In this document: positions 1 through 6,719 of the stretch, in pieces
Layout: every line of letters begins with the position of its first letter
How positions within the stretch are numbered: the first letter of the stretch is position 1
NCBI GenBank assembly: GCA_030039095.1
Contig: JASHQP010000095.1
Span: 1 to 25,501 of the forward strand
Length of the DNA stretch: 25,501 nt
Direction: 5' to 3'
Source of the DNA: Streptosporangiaceae bacterium
GTDB taxonomy: Bacteria; Actinomycetota; Actinomycetes; Streptosporangiales; Streptosporangiaceae
Program-made: the position numbers and the translations under genes
Notes under the pieces: generated by a model
What the model was told of the DNA's origin: nothing
What the model saw: the letters and a program-made list of their open reading frames with translations, nothing else
The model's database searches: none

Positions 1-225
1 GGCACCGACCGCGACCCGGCGGGCCGTCCGGTGGCGGAATCCCCCGCCTCTGGCCCGCCGGAGGTCAGCAGAGTGCCGGGCGCCGGGGAGCGCAACGCCG
101 CGCAGCGCCGCCGGCCGCCCCGGTTCCGCGGCACTGGCCGCGATCCGCCGGCGGCCCTCGGCGATCACCTCGGAGGAGGGCGGCGCCTCGTCGAGAAGCA
201 CGCGGATCATGTTCAGCTCATTCAT
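1..225 (-). CDS. CU044_5270-family protein, N-terminal part (runs off left edge)
   Basis: An open frame of 75 codons without a stop runs from an ATG at 225 to the window edge. It begins MNELNMIRVLLDEAPPSSEV and continues with Ala/Arg-rich sequence. The pattern of a short acidic/hydrophobic helix, a Pro-Pro-Ser turn and a basic stretch is typical of the cytoplasmic N-terminus of actinobacterial CU044_5270-type membrane proteins, which are usually encoded right after an ECF sigma factor and are thought to act like anti-sigma factors. The ATG overlaps the last codons of the sigma gene, so the two are probably translationally coupled. The membrane segment expected after this part lies outside the window. 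The family call rests on context and the short N-terminus only. Confidence 0.6.
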   Translation of the reverse strand, partial: MNELNMIRVLLDEAPPSSEVIAEGRRRIAASAAEPGRPAALRGVALPGARHSADLRRARGGGFRHRTARRVAVGA

Positions 226-772
226 CGGTCTGACCCTCCTGGCCCAGTGCGGTGCGAATCTTCCTGCGAGCACGGTTCAGCCGCGAGCCGACGGTGCCGT
301 AGGGAATGCCGAGCGCCTGGGAGATCTCCTCGTGCGAGAAGTCCGCCAGGGCGACCAGCAGCAGCACGTCGCGTTCCTCCCGGGACAGCCGGGCCAGCGC
401 GCTGGCCAGCCGCGGCCTCAGCCCCTCGGCGGCCACCCGCGACACCACGCGCTCCTCGTGCCCGTCGGCGAGGTCCCGGGTGCCGGCCCGGGCGAGGGCG
501 CGATACCGCCGCAGCTCCGCCCGCTGCTGCCGGGCCACGAGATTGGTCGCGATCCCGTACAGCCAGGCGCGCACCGTGCCGCGCCCGGGGTCGAAGCCGT
601 CGCGCTTGCGCAGCGCGATCACGAACGTGTCGGCTGCGATGTCGTCGGCCACGTCCCGCCCGAGCCGCCCGGCGATGTAGCGGTGGATCTCGGTGAAGTG
701 CCGCTCGTAGATGTCGGCGAAATCACCGGCCGCGGGGACGGGTCCCGTTCCGGCGTCGGACTGAGCCGTCAC
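218..772 (-). CDS. ECF-type RNA polymerase sigma factor (sigma-70 family)
   Basis: A 184-residue protein with the two-domain layout of an ECF sigma factor. Region 2 (about residues 17-90) has FADIYERHFTEIHRYIAGRL followed by a DIAADTFVIALRK helix and the RAWLYGIATNLV core-binding/-10 segment. Region 4 (about 120-178) has LSREERDVLLLVALADFSHE and the HTH IPYGTVGSRLNRARRKIR, which reads the -35 element. It would redirect RNA polymerase to a small stress regulon, probably held in check by the membrane protein encoded just downstream. The GTG start at 772 has no well-spaced Shine-Dalgarno sequence; it overlaps the stop of a six-codon upstream frame that does have one, suggesting coupled translation. 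The inducing signal cannot be told from sequence. Confidence 0.9.
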   Translation of the reverse strand: MTAQSDAGTGPVPAAGDFADIYERHFTEIHRYIAGRLGRDVADDIAADTFVIALRKRDGFDPGRGTVRAWLYGIATNLVARQQRAELRRYRALARAGTRDLADGHEERVVSRVAAEGLRPRLASALARLSREERDVLLLVALADFSHEEISQALGIPYGTVGSRLNRARRKIRTALGQEGQTDE

Positions 773-789
773 CTCAGGAACTCCGGCAT
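769..789 (-). CDS. Possible leader peptide (MPEFLR) coupled to the sigma factor
   Basis: A six-codon frame starts at an ATG at 789, eight bases after an AAGGG Shine-Dalgarno-like sequence. Its TGA stop (771-769) overlaps the GTG start of the sigma gene. The sigma gene has no usable ribosome site of its own, so termination-reinitiation from this mini-ORF is plausible. A chance occurrence cannot be excluded. Confidence 0.3.
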   Translation of the reverse strand: MPEFLR

Positions 790-870
790 GCGTCTCACCC
801 TTCAGGCAGCAGCTGACCTGTCAAGGGTGATTCACCGAACCTCCCGACGGCTTTCACGTCTTGCCAGTTC

Positions 871-928
871 GGGGAAACGCGTCAGCGTGGGGAAACGCGT
901 CGGCTCATGGGCCTGACGCGTTTCCCCA
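871..928. terminator. Long perfect hairpin with two competing left arms
   Basis: GGGGAAACGCGTCAG at 871-885 pairs fully with CTGACGCGTTTCCCC at 913-927. A second copy of the left arm, TGGGGAAACGCGTC at 888-901, pairs equally well with GACGCGTTTCCCCA at 915-928 around a 13-base loop. It lies after the stop of the P450 remnant and before the sigma gene, so a terminator for the transporter operon is the simplest reading. There is no T-tract, as is common in actinobacterial terminators. The duplicated left arm allows two mutually exclusive stems. Confidence 0.55.
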
Positions 929-947
929 CAGACCCGATCGTGGAGAG

Positions 948-1373
948 CTATGGGTGCCAGCGGAGCGGGAGCAAGCGGAGGGTGAGCTGAGACCCGCGCT
1001 CGGTGATGGCCGCGTCCGGCGCGATCCAGTAGTCACCGATCCGCTCGTGCCACTCGCGCAGCACGATCGCGAGCTCGGCCCGGGCCAGGTGCATGCCCAG
1101 GCAGCGGTGCGGGCCCGCGCCGAAGCCGAGGTGCTGGTTGACGTTCTCGCGGCCGAGGGCGAACCGGTCCGGCTCCGGGAACTTGCGCGGATCCCGGTTG
1201 GCCGAGCCTGTTCCGAGCCAGTACCGCGTCACCATCAAGAACCCGCCGGGCGTGGTGTCGTTCCAGAGGAACGGGCTCGCCTCGCGCTCGGCATCCAGCA
1301 GGGCGTAATGCCCGCCGGGCCCGGTCGCCGTCCGGTAGTCGGCGTGGCTGACCGGGCACACCGAATCGGTCAC
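948..1373 (-). pseudogene. Cytochrome P450 remnant with internal deletion
   Basis: The 141-residue frame joins the two ends of a P450. Residues 1-51 (MTDSVCPVSH to FLMVTRY) match the region ending at the first beta-sheet, with the usual ALLDAEREASPFLWN stretch. Residues from about 54 on (GSANRDPRKFPEPDRF, then FGAGPHRCLG with the heme-ligand Cys, then LARAELAIVL) are the normal C-terminal quarter. The roughly 270 residues between, including the I-helix oxygen-binding groove and the ExxR motif, are missing, so it cannot fold as a working P450. The join lies near 1209-1220 and keeps the frame. Its GTG overlaps the permease stop, so it was the last gene of the transporter operon. A sequence-assembly collapse is the alternative. 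Confidence 0.8.
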
Positions 1374-2479
1374 GCGGCCGGCTCCTGGCCTTCCGCGCGC
1401 CGCTGCTGGCCGGGCATCCAGCGCGCCCGGCGCAGGTTGCCCATCCACAGGTTCCTGCTCTGCAGGACGTTCGCGCTCAGCGCGGCGATCAGAACCACGC
1501 CGGTGAACATGTCGTCGGCCCACAGCGGCGCCGCGACCAGCCCCAGGCCCACGATCCCGGTGCCCAGCATCAGCACCGCGACGATCGTGCCCCACGCGTT
1601 GAACCTGCCCGCCTTGAAGACCGTGGCCCCGACGAACAGCGCGGCGAACGCCGGCAGCAGGTAGGACGTGCCGGCGGTCGGGTCACCCGAGCTCAGCGAC
1701 GAGGCCAGCATGACGCCGGCGAACCCGGCCAGGGCGGCCGACGTCAGCAGCGAGCAGAACCTCAGCTTGTTCACCTTGATGTTGGCCAGGCGGGCCGCCT
1801 CGCGATTGAAGCCCGTCGCGTACAGCCGGCGCCCCGTCGCGGTGTACTCCATGAAGATCCACAGCGCGATCGCCAGGATCAGCGCGTACCAGACGGGGTA
1901 GATCACGCCGCCGAAGGTGTTCTGGCTCATGCTCGAGAACGCCCCGGCCAGCTTCTCGCTGTTGATCGTGTTGTCACCGGTGACGAAGCTGATGAACGCC
2001 TGCACGAGGGATCCCGTCGCCAGCGTCCCGATGAAGGAGTCGATCCGCATCACGACCACGACGAAGCCGTTGATGACCCCGATGACGAGCGCCACGCCGA
2101 CGCCCGCGAGCGTGGCGAGCACGAGGTTGAGGTTGTCGGACGCGACGAAGTGCGCGGCGGTCACCCCGGACAGCGACATGACGTACGCGAACGACAGGTC
2201 GAACGTCATCGTGGACAGCGGGACGATGAGCGCGAGCGCCGCGAGAGCGGTGATCGCGTTGTCGTCCAGGATCTGCGTCAGCGTGGCCGGGACCGGGAAC
2301 GTGCTCGGGGTCCAGATCGAGAACACGATGCAGATCACGATCAGGACGTAGATCGCGCCGATGTTGCGCGGGCTGAGCCAGGCGCGCACCTTCGACCCGA
2401 TGACCTGGCCAGCGGCCGGCCGCGGACCCTGGCCCGGGCCGCTCGAATGCCGGCGCTCGGCCGGGAGCTGGGTAGTCAT
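1370..2479 (-). CDS. Ribose/sugar-type ABC transporter permease (RbsC/MglC family)
   Basis: The 369-residue integral membrane protein has a hydrophilic N-terminus of about 33 residues, a first membrane helix at IYVLIVICIVFSIW, and roughly eight to ten hydrophobic segments in total. The stretches ALAALALIVPLSTMTFDLSF, GVGVALVIGVINGFVVV and FAALFVGATVFKAGRFN are typical of the BPD_transp_2 permeases of ribose/galactose importers. It would form the transmembrane channel with the ATPase encoded just upstream. The start at 2479 was chosen because its ATG overlaps the ATPase stop (ATGA). Although the family is named for sugars, members also carry other small molecules; in this setting the cargo may be the substrate of the surrounding acyl-CoA genes, which is inference. 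Confidence 0.88.
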   Translation of the reverse strand: MTTQLPAERRHSSGPGQGPRPAAGQVIGSKVRAWLSPRNIGAIYVLIVICIVFSIWTPSTFPVPATLTQILDDNAITALAALALIVPLSTMTFDLSFAYVMSLSGVTAAHFVASDNLNLVLATLAGVGVALVIGVINGFVVVVMRIDSFIGTLATGSLVQAFISFVTGDNTINSEKLAGAFSSMSQNTFGGVIYPVWYALILAIALWIFMEYTATGRRLYATGFNREAARLANIKVNKLRFCSLLTSAALAGFAGVMLASSLSSGDPTAGTSYLLPAFAALFVGATVFKAGRFNAWGTIVAVLMLGTGIVGLGLVAAPLWADDMFTGVVLIAALSANVLQSRNLWMGNLRRARWMPGQQRRAEGQEPAA

Positions 2480-4044
2480 ACCTGTGCCTGCTCCGTCTCT
2501 TCCATCGCGTGTATGAGCGCCTGCTCGTCGATGTCGCCGGCAGCGAGCTCGCGTACCACGCTCCCGTTGCACATGACCAGCACCCGGGTGCAGATCGCCA
2601 GCAGGTCGCCGGTGTCGGACGACGACACGACGAGCGACAGGCCGGCCTGCGCGCGGCTGGCGATGAACTCGTAGATGGCCTGGCGGGTTCCCACGTCCAC
2701 ACCGGCCGTCGGCTCGCACAGCATGAGAACCCGGGGGTCCCGGGCCAAACAACGGGCCATCATGACCTTCTGCTGCGTGCCGCCGCTCAGCGTGGTGATC
2801 AGCGCGTCCTGGCCGCTCGTCCGCACCGAGATCGCGTCGATCCACTCGCCGACCAGCTCGCGCTCGGGCCGCTTGCGCAGCAGCCCGAAGCGGCGGAACC
2901 GCTTCACCACCGACAGCGTCAGGTTCTCGGCGACGCTGAACTCCTTGATCACCGCCTCGCGGCCGCGGTCGGCGGGCACGATCGGGATGTCGAACGTGGC
3001 GGACTTGCGCACCGGCGTCCAGTCCTGCCCGGTCAGCTGGACCTCGCCGGTCGCGCCGGGCAGGACCCCGGCCAGCGCGTACGGCAGCTCGTCACGGCCG
3101 GACCCCGGCAGGCCGGCGACGCCGAGCACCTCGCCCTCGCGCAGCTCCAGGTCGACCCCGGCCAGGAAGCGGGCACGCAGCCCCCGGGCGCGCAGCACGA
3201 CCGAGCGGTCGGGTGGCACGTCCAGCCCGGCCCGGTACCCCGCGTCGACGTCGGAGCCGACCATCAGCTCGGCCAGCGCCTGGGTGTCCAGCCCGGCAAC
3301 GGGCCTGGTCGCGACCACGCGCCCGCCGCGCAGGACCGTGACCCGGTCGGCGATGCGCAGCACCTCGTCCAGGCGGTGCGAGACGTACAGAATGCTGGTG
3401 CCGCGCTCGCGCACCGTCAGGATGATGTCCAGCAGCCGCTCCACGTCCTGTGGCGGCAGCACCGCGGTCGGCTCGTCGAGGACCAGCAGGCCCGGGCCGC
3501 CTTCCCAGCCGACGAGCGCGGCGGCGATCGCGACGATGGTCCGCTGCACCGGCGTCGCCTCGGCCAGCGGCCGCGACAGGTCGAGATCGAGGCCGAACCG
3601 GCCGAGCAGGTCCCGCGTCAGCGCCTGCTGCTGCCGCCACTTGATCAGGTGCAGCCGGGTGGTGCTGAACTCGCTGCGCAGCGCCAGGTTGTCGGCCGCG
3701 CCGAGTTCGAGGAACAGGCCGAGGTCCTGATGGACGAACCGCATCCGGTGATGGCGGTGCTCGACGGCGCTGTTCAGGTCGATCGGCTCTTCGTTGATCC
3801 ACGCCCTGGCGCCCGGGTCGGCGTGGTGGTAGCCGGCCAGGACCTTGATGAGCGTGGACTTGCCCGAGCCGTTCTGGCCGATCAGCGCGTGGATCTCGCC
3901 GGGCGCGACGTCCATCGCGACGTCGTCGAGCGCCTTCGTGCCGGGGAACGTCTTGGAGACGCCCGAGATGCGCAGCAGAGCGGATGACGGTGCCGGCGGC
4001 GGGGGCGGGGCGACCGGGCCTGCAGCCGCGAATCCAGTGCTCAC
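2476..4044 (-). CDS. Double-domain ABC transporter ATPase (RbsA/MglA type)
   Basis: The 522-residue protein has two nucleotide-binding domains. Domain 1 has a canonical Walker A (GQNGSGKST, residues 56-64), a Q-loop (FVHQD) and Walker B (LLVLDEPTA, D190/E191), but the LSGGQ signature is replaced by TPVQRTIVAIA. Domain 2 has a degenerate Walker A (GLPGSGRDE), an intact LSGGTQQ signature (419-425), and a Walker B in which the usual Asp is Cys (LMLCEPTAGVD, C443/E444). Asymmetric domains are normal in this family; the Cys is less usual. An Ala/Pro-rich tail of about 20 residues precedes domain 1. It powers the permease encoded downstream. No periplasmic binding-protein gene is next to it. A copy of the island's ATGATA/TATCAT motif lies 62 bp upstream. 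Confidence 0.9.
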   Translation of the reverse strand: MSTGFAAAGPVAPPPPPAPSSALLRISGVSKTFPGTKALDDVAMDVAPGEIHALIGQNGSGKSTLIKVLAGYHHADPGARAWINEEPIDLNSAVEHRHHRMRFVHQDLGLFLELGAADNLALRSEFSTTRLHLIKWRQQQALTRDLLGRFGLDLDLSRPLAEATPVQRTIVAIAAALVGWEGGPGLLVLDEPTAVLPPQDVERLLDIILTVRERGTSILYVSHRLDEVLRIADRVTVLRGGRVVATRPVAGLDTQALAELMVGSDVDAGYRAGLDVPPDRSVVLRARGLRARFLAGVDLELREGEVLGVAGLPGSGRDELPYALAGVLPGATGEVQLTGQDWTPVRKSATFDIPIVPADRGREAVIKEFSVAENLTLSVVKRFRRFGLLRKRPERELVGEWIDAISVRTSGQDALITTLSGGTQQKVMMARCLARDPRVLMLCEPTAGVDVGTRQAIYEFIASRAQAGLSLVVSSSDTGDLLAICTRVLVMCNGSVVRELAAGDIDEQALIHAMEETEQAQV

Positions 4045-4095
4045 AGGGGGATCCCTGCCCTTCCCGGGAGGTCAGCGCGCGCGAAACACGACCTT

Positions 4096-4124
4096 AACCT
4101 GGCATATGATAGGCATAGATTATT
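4096..4124 (-). promoter_or_regulatory. Island motif, site A (upstream of ABC ATPase)
   Basis: On the minus strand AATCTATGCC-TATCAT-ATGCC, with the TATCAT core at 4111-4106. It sits in an AT-rich island inside very GC-rich DNA, 62 bp before the ATPase start. The plus strand also reads as a direct repeat GGCATA-TGATA-GGCATA. The AATCTAT-N3-TATCAT part is nearly the same as site E. Confidence 0.5.
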
Positions 4125-4223
4125 CTGCCGGTCAACGCTCGCAAATGCCGCCAGAAGGCCGTCCGAAGTGGCGGGGAGCAGGCCGACGCGGGTAGCGATG
4201 CGTGGTCCGGGCGTGCAGTGCAC

Positions 4224-4238
4224 CGGAAGCTCCTTCCG
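4224..4238. terminator. Small hairpin after the acyl-CoA dehydrogenase operon
   Basis: CGGAAG-CTC-CTTCCG is a perfect 6-bp stem with a 3-base loop, about 35 bp beyond the stop of the small dehydrogenase subunit. An 11-bp palindrome GTGCAGTGCAC (4213-4223) directly adjoins it. There is no T-tract. It is a possible terminator only. Confidence 0.3.
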
Positions 4239-4270
4239 CGCGCGGGCCCCGCCACCGCGGGTACGGGGTG

Positions 4271-5434
4271 TCAAATCCCTGCCCGGTCGGCCAGCATTGC
4301 CCGGTGCCGCGCGGTGCTGCCGAACAGCGCCTCGTCGGCCTTCGCCCGCCGCAGGTACAGGTGCGCGTCGTGCTCCCAGGTGAAGCCGATGCCCCCGTGA
4401 ACCTGGATGTTCCACCCGGCGCACGCGGTGAAGGTGTCCGCAGCCTGCGCCTTGGCGATGAGCGCGGCGGTGCGCAGGCCGGGGTCGCCGGCGGCGGCAA
4501 GCATCGCCGCCCAGTCGGCGGCGGCCCTGGCCGCGTCGATCTCGACGGCGAGCTGCGCACACCCGTGCTTGACGGCCTGGAACGACCCGATGGCCCGGTT
4601 GAACTGGACGCGGCGCTTGGCGTACTCGACCGCAGCGTCCAGGCACGCCTCGGCGGCGGCGGTCATCTCGGCCGCGAGCAGCGTCCTGCCGACGTCGAGC
4701 AGGCCGCCGGTGTCCGGTCCCGGGCCGTCTCCCAGGCGGACGGCGGGAACCGCGTCCAGGGCCACGGCGCAGACCGGCCGGGTCAGGTCGAACGAGGACC
4801 CGGGCCCGCCGACGGTGACGCCGGGTGCCGCCGTCTCGGCCGCGAACAGCCCGGGACCGTCCTCGGCGAGCGCGGGGACGAGGAGCAGGTCGGCCACGTG
4901 CGCCCGCAGGACGTGCCGCAGCGACCCGGTCAGGGCGTGGCGGGGTGCCGCCGCACCCGCCGGGCTTTCCGAGGTGGCCAGACCCGCCGGGCCGGCAAGG
5001 GTGGGCGCACCCGCCGGGCCGGCTGTGACCGGCGCGGCGCCGGGGTCGAGGCCGTCCGGGCCGGCCACCGCGACAATCGCGATGCGCTCTCCGCTGAGCA
5101 GGCCGGGCAGCAGCTCCTGGCGCTGCGCCTCGGTTCCGGTGCGCAGGATCGCCTCGATCGCCAGCACGGCCTCGAACACCGGGACAGGGGCGAGCCCGCG
5201 GCCAAGCTCCGCCACGGCGACGGCGGTCTCCTCCAGGCTGAACCCGGCCCCGCCGTATCGTTCCGGCACCGCGAGGGTGAGCAGGGCCATCTCGTCGCAG
5301 ACGGTCCGCCACAGGCCGGGATCGTGCGCATCGCCGAGCCGGGCCCGCACCGCCGGGAGCGGCGCGCGATCCGCGACGAGCTTGCGCAGCGAGTCACGGA
5401 AGTCCTGCTGCTCCGCGGAGTAGTCGAAGAACAC
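4271..5434 (-). CDS. Acyl-CoA dehydrogenase, small (non-catalytic-type) subunit
   Basis: The 387-residue protein starts at GTG 5434, nine bases after a GGAGG ribosome site and five bases after the stop of the companion dehydrogenase gene. The C-terminal domain has EYAKRRVQFNRAIGSFQAVK (FAD-contacting Arg and Gln) and WNIQVHGGIGFTWEHDAHLY, a signature of the subunit paired with a larger partner in actinobacterial alpha2beta2 dehydrogenases of the FadE26/27 and FadE28/29 type used in steroid side-chain oxidation. I see no Glu at either usual catalytic position, fitting the helper role. The middle domain carries an unusual Gly/Ala/Pro-rich insertion around residues 125-170 (APVTAGPAGAPTLAGPAG). 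With its partner it would introduce an alpha,beta double bond into an acyl-CoA. Confidence 0.88.
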   Translation of the reverse strand: MFFDYSAEQQDFRDSLRKLVADRAPLPAVRARLGDAHDPGLWRTVCDEMALLTLAVPERYGGAGFSLEETAVAVAELGRGLAPVPVFEAVLAIEAILRTGTEAQRQELLPGLLSGERIAIVAVAGPDGLDPGAAPVTAGPAGAPTLAGPAGLATSESPAGAAAPRHALTGSLRHVLRAHVADLLLVPALAEDGPGLFAAETAAPGVTVGGPGSSFDLTRPVCAVALDAVPAVRLGDGPGPDTGGLLDVGRTLLAAEMTAAAEACLDAAVEYAKRRVQFNRAIGSFQAVKHGCAQLAVEIDAARAAADWAAMLAAAGDPGLRTAALIAKAQAADTFTACAGWNIQVHGGIGFTWEHDAHLYLRRAKADEALFGSTARHRAMLADRAGI

Positions 5435-5439
5435 CGCGC

Positions 5440-6714
5440 TCAGCCTCCCAGCGCCGGTGTGGCCGCCGGCTTGCCGATGTCCCGGAACGGCCCGCCGTCC
5501 ATGCGCGGCTCGCGGGGCAGGCCGAGCAGCTGCTCGCCGATCACGTTCCGCTGGATCTGGCTGCTCCCGGCGTAGATGGTCCCGGCGCGCGCGTGCAGGA
5601 ATTCCTCCGCCCAGCACCGCGCCGAGTTCTCGGTGCCGGAGTCGGCCACCTTCAGCGCGCCGCCGTTGCCGGCACCGGGCGGGGCGAGCGCGTCCAGGCC
5701 GAGGATCTCCATCGCGAGCTCGGTGTAGCGCTGGAAGTACTCGCTCCAGATGAGCTTGCTGATCGCGCCGTCCGCGCCCGGCCTGGCCCCGGCCAGGAAC
5801 CGGGTCAGGCCCCGGTAGCCCCGGTAGCGCATGATCTCGACCCGGGCGTAGCACCAGGCCAGCTCGTCGCGGATGCGCGGCTCGGCGTCGCGGCCGCGCT
5901 CGCGCGCCAGCTCGAGCAGCCGGTCCAGGTCGCGCCGGTACCGGATCGGGTCGGTCGTCACCTCGGCGCCGCGCTCGAACCCGAGCAGGGTCATCGCGGT
6001 GGACCAGCCGTTGTTGACGCCGCCGACGACGTGCCCGGCCGGCGTCCGCGCGTCGGTGAAGAACACCTCGCAGAACAGGTCGTAGCCGGCCGCGTTCCTG
6101 ATCGGGCGGACCTCGACGCCCGGCTGGTCGATGGGGACTAGCAGGAAACCCAGGCCCCGGTGCTTGGGCACGGCCGGATCGGTGCGCGCGATCACGAAGA
6201 TCCAGTTGGCGGTGGCGCCCGCCGACGTCCAGATCTTCTGCCCGTTGATGACCCACTCTTCCCCGTCCAGCACGGCACGGGTCCGCACCCCGGCGAGGTC
6301 GGAGCCGGCGTCGGGCTCGGAGTAGCCCTGGCACCAGACGTGCTCGCCGGACAGGATCCGCGGCAGGAAGTAGCGCTTCTGCTCGTCGGTCCCGGCGACG
6401 AGCAGCGTGTTGCCGAGCAGGCCGATGCCGAAGCCGTCGTTCTCCGTCCCGGTCGGCGCGCCCGCCCGCTCGAATTCCTCGGACCGGACGACCTGCTCGA
6501 TGTCGGACAGCCCGGCGCCGCCGTATTCGGCGGGCCAGGACACCGCGAGCAGGTTGTGCTCGGCGAGCGTGGCCCGCCAGGCCCGCTCGAAGTCGCGGCG
6601 CTCCCCCGGCGCGAGCGCGCCCAAGCCGCGCCAGCCCGGCGGCAGGTTCGCGGCCAGGAACGCGCGCACCTCGGCGCGGAAGGCTTCCGCGCGCTCCGGA
6701 TAGCTGACGTCCAC
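5440..6714 (-). CDS. Acyl-CoA dehydrogenase, large (catalytic) subunit
   Basis: The 424-residue protein carries the full acyl-CoA dehydrogenase layout: N-terminal helices; a central beta domain with [21 protein letters not shown] (FAD contact) and [13 protein letters not shown]; and a C-terminal helical domain ending [20 protein letters not shown]. The Glu of the medium-chain enzyme motif YEG is Ala here (YAG), but LGFERG supplies Glu at residue 247, the helix-G position used as base by FadE26-type enzymes. It probably pairs with the small subunit encoded 5 bp downstream as a heterotetramer. GTG 6714 was chosen as start because it follows the CaiB stop by 5 bp; the ribosome site is weak, so coupling is likely. 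Substrate unknown; branched or steroid-side-chain acyl-CoA is inferred from the neighbours. Confidence 0.9.
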   Translation of the reverse strand: MDVSYPERAEAFRAEVRAFLAANLPPGWRGLGALAPGERRDFERAWRATLAEHNLLAVSWPAEYGGAGLSDIEQVVRSEEFERAGAPTGTENDGFGIGLLGNTLLVAGTDEQKRYFLPRILSGEHVWCQGYSEPDAGSDLAGVRTRAVLDGEEWVINGQKIWTSAGATANWIFVIARTDPAVPKHRGLGFLLVPIDQPGVEVRPIRNAAGYDLFCEVFFTDARTPAGHVVGGVNNGWSTAMTLLGFERGAEVTTDPIRYRRDLDRLLELARERGRDAEPRIRDELAWCYARVEIMRYRGYRGLTRFLAGARPGADGAISKLIWSEYFQRYTELAMEILGLDALAPPGAGNGGALKVADSGTENSARCWAEEFLHARAGTIYAGSSQIQRNVIGEQLLGLPREPRMDGGPFRDIGKPAATPALGG

Positions 6715-6719
6715 CGGTA

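Noticed and set aside
800..860. TTGACA-type promoter for the sigma gene (minus strand)
   Set aside because: TTGACA is present, but no TAnnnT element lies 16-19 bp after it.
2509..3987. Long plus-strand frame opposite the ABC ATPase
   Set aside because: It is the antisense shadow of a clear ATPase; its translation is low-complexity Arg/Gln/Asp/Val with no motif.
4041..5312. Arg/Gly-rich minus-strand frame inside the small dehydrogenase
   Set aside because: Out-of-frame shadow on the same strand; the true frame carries the dehydrogenase motifs.
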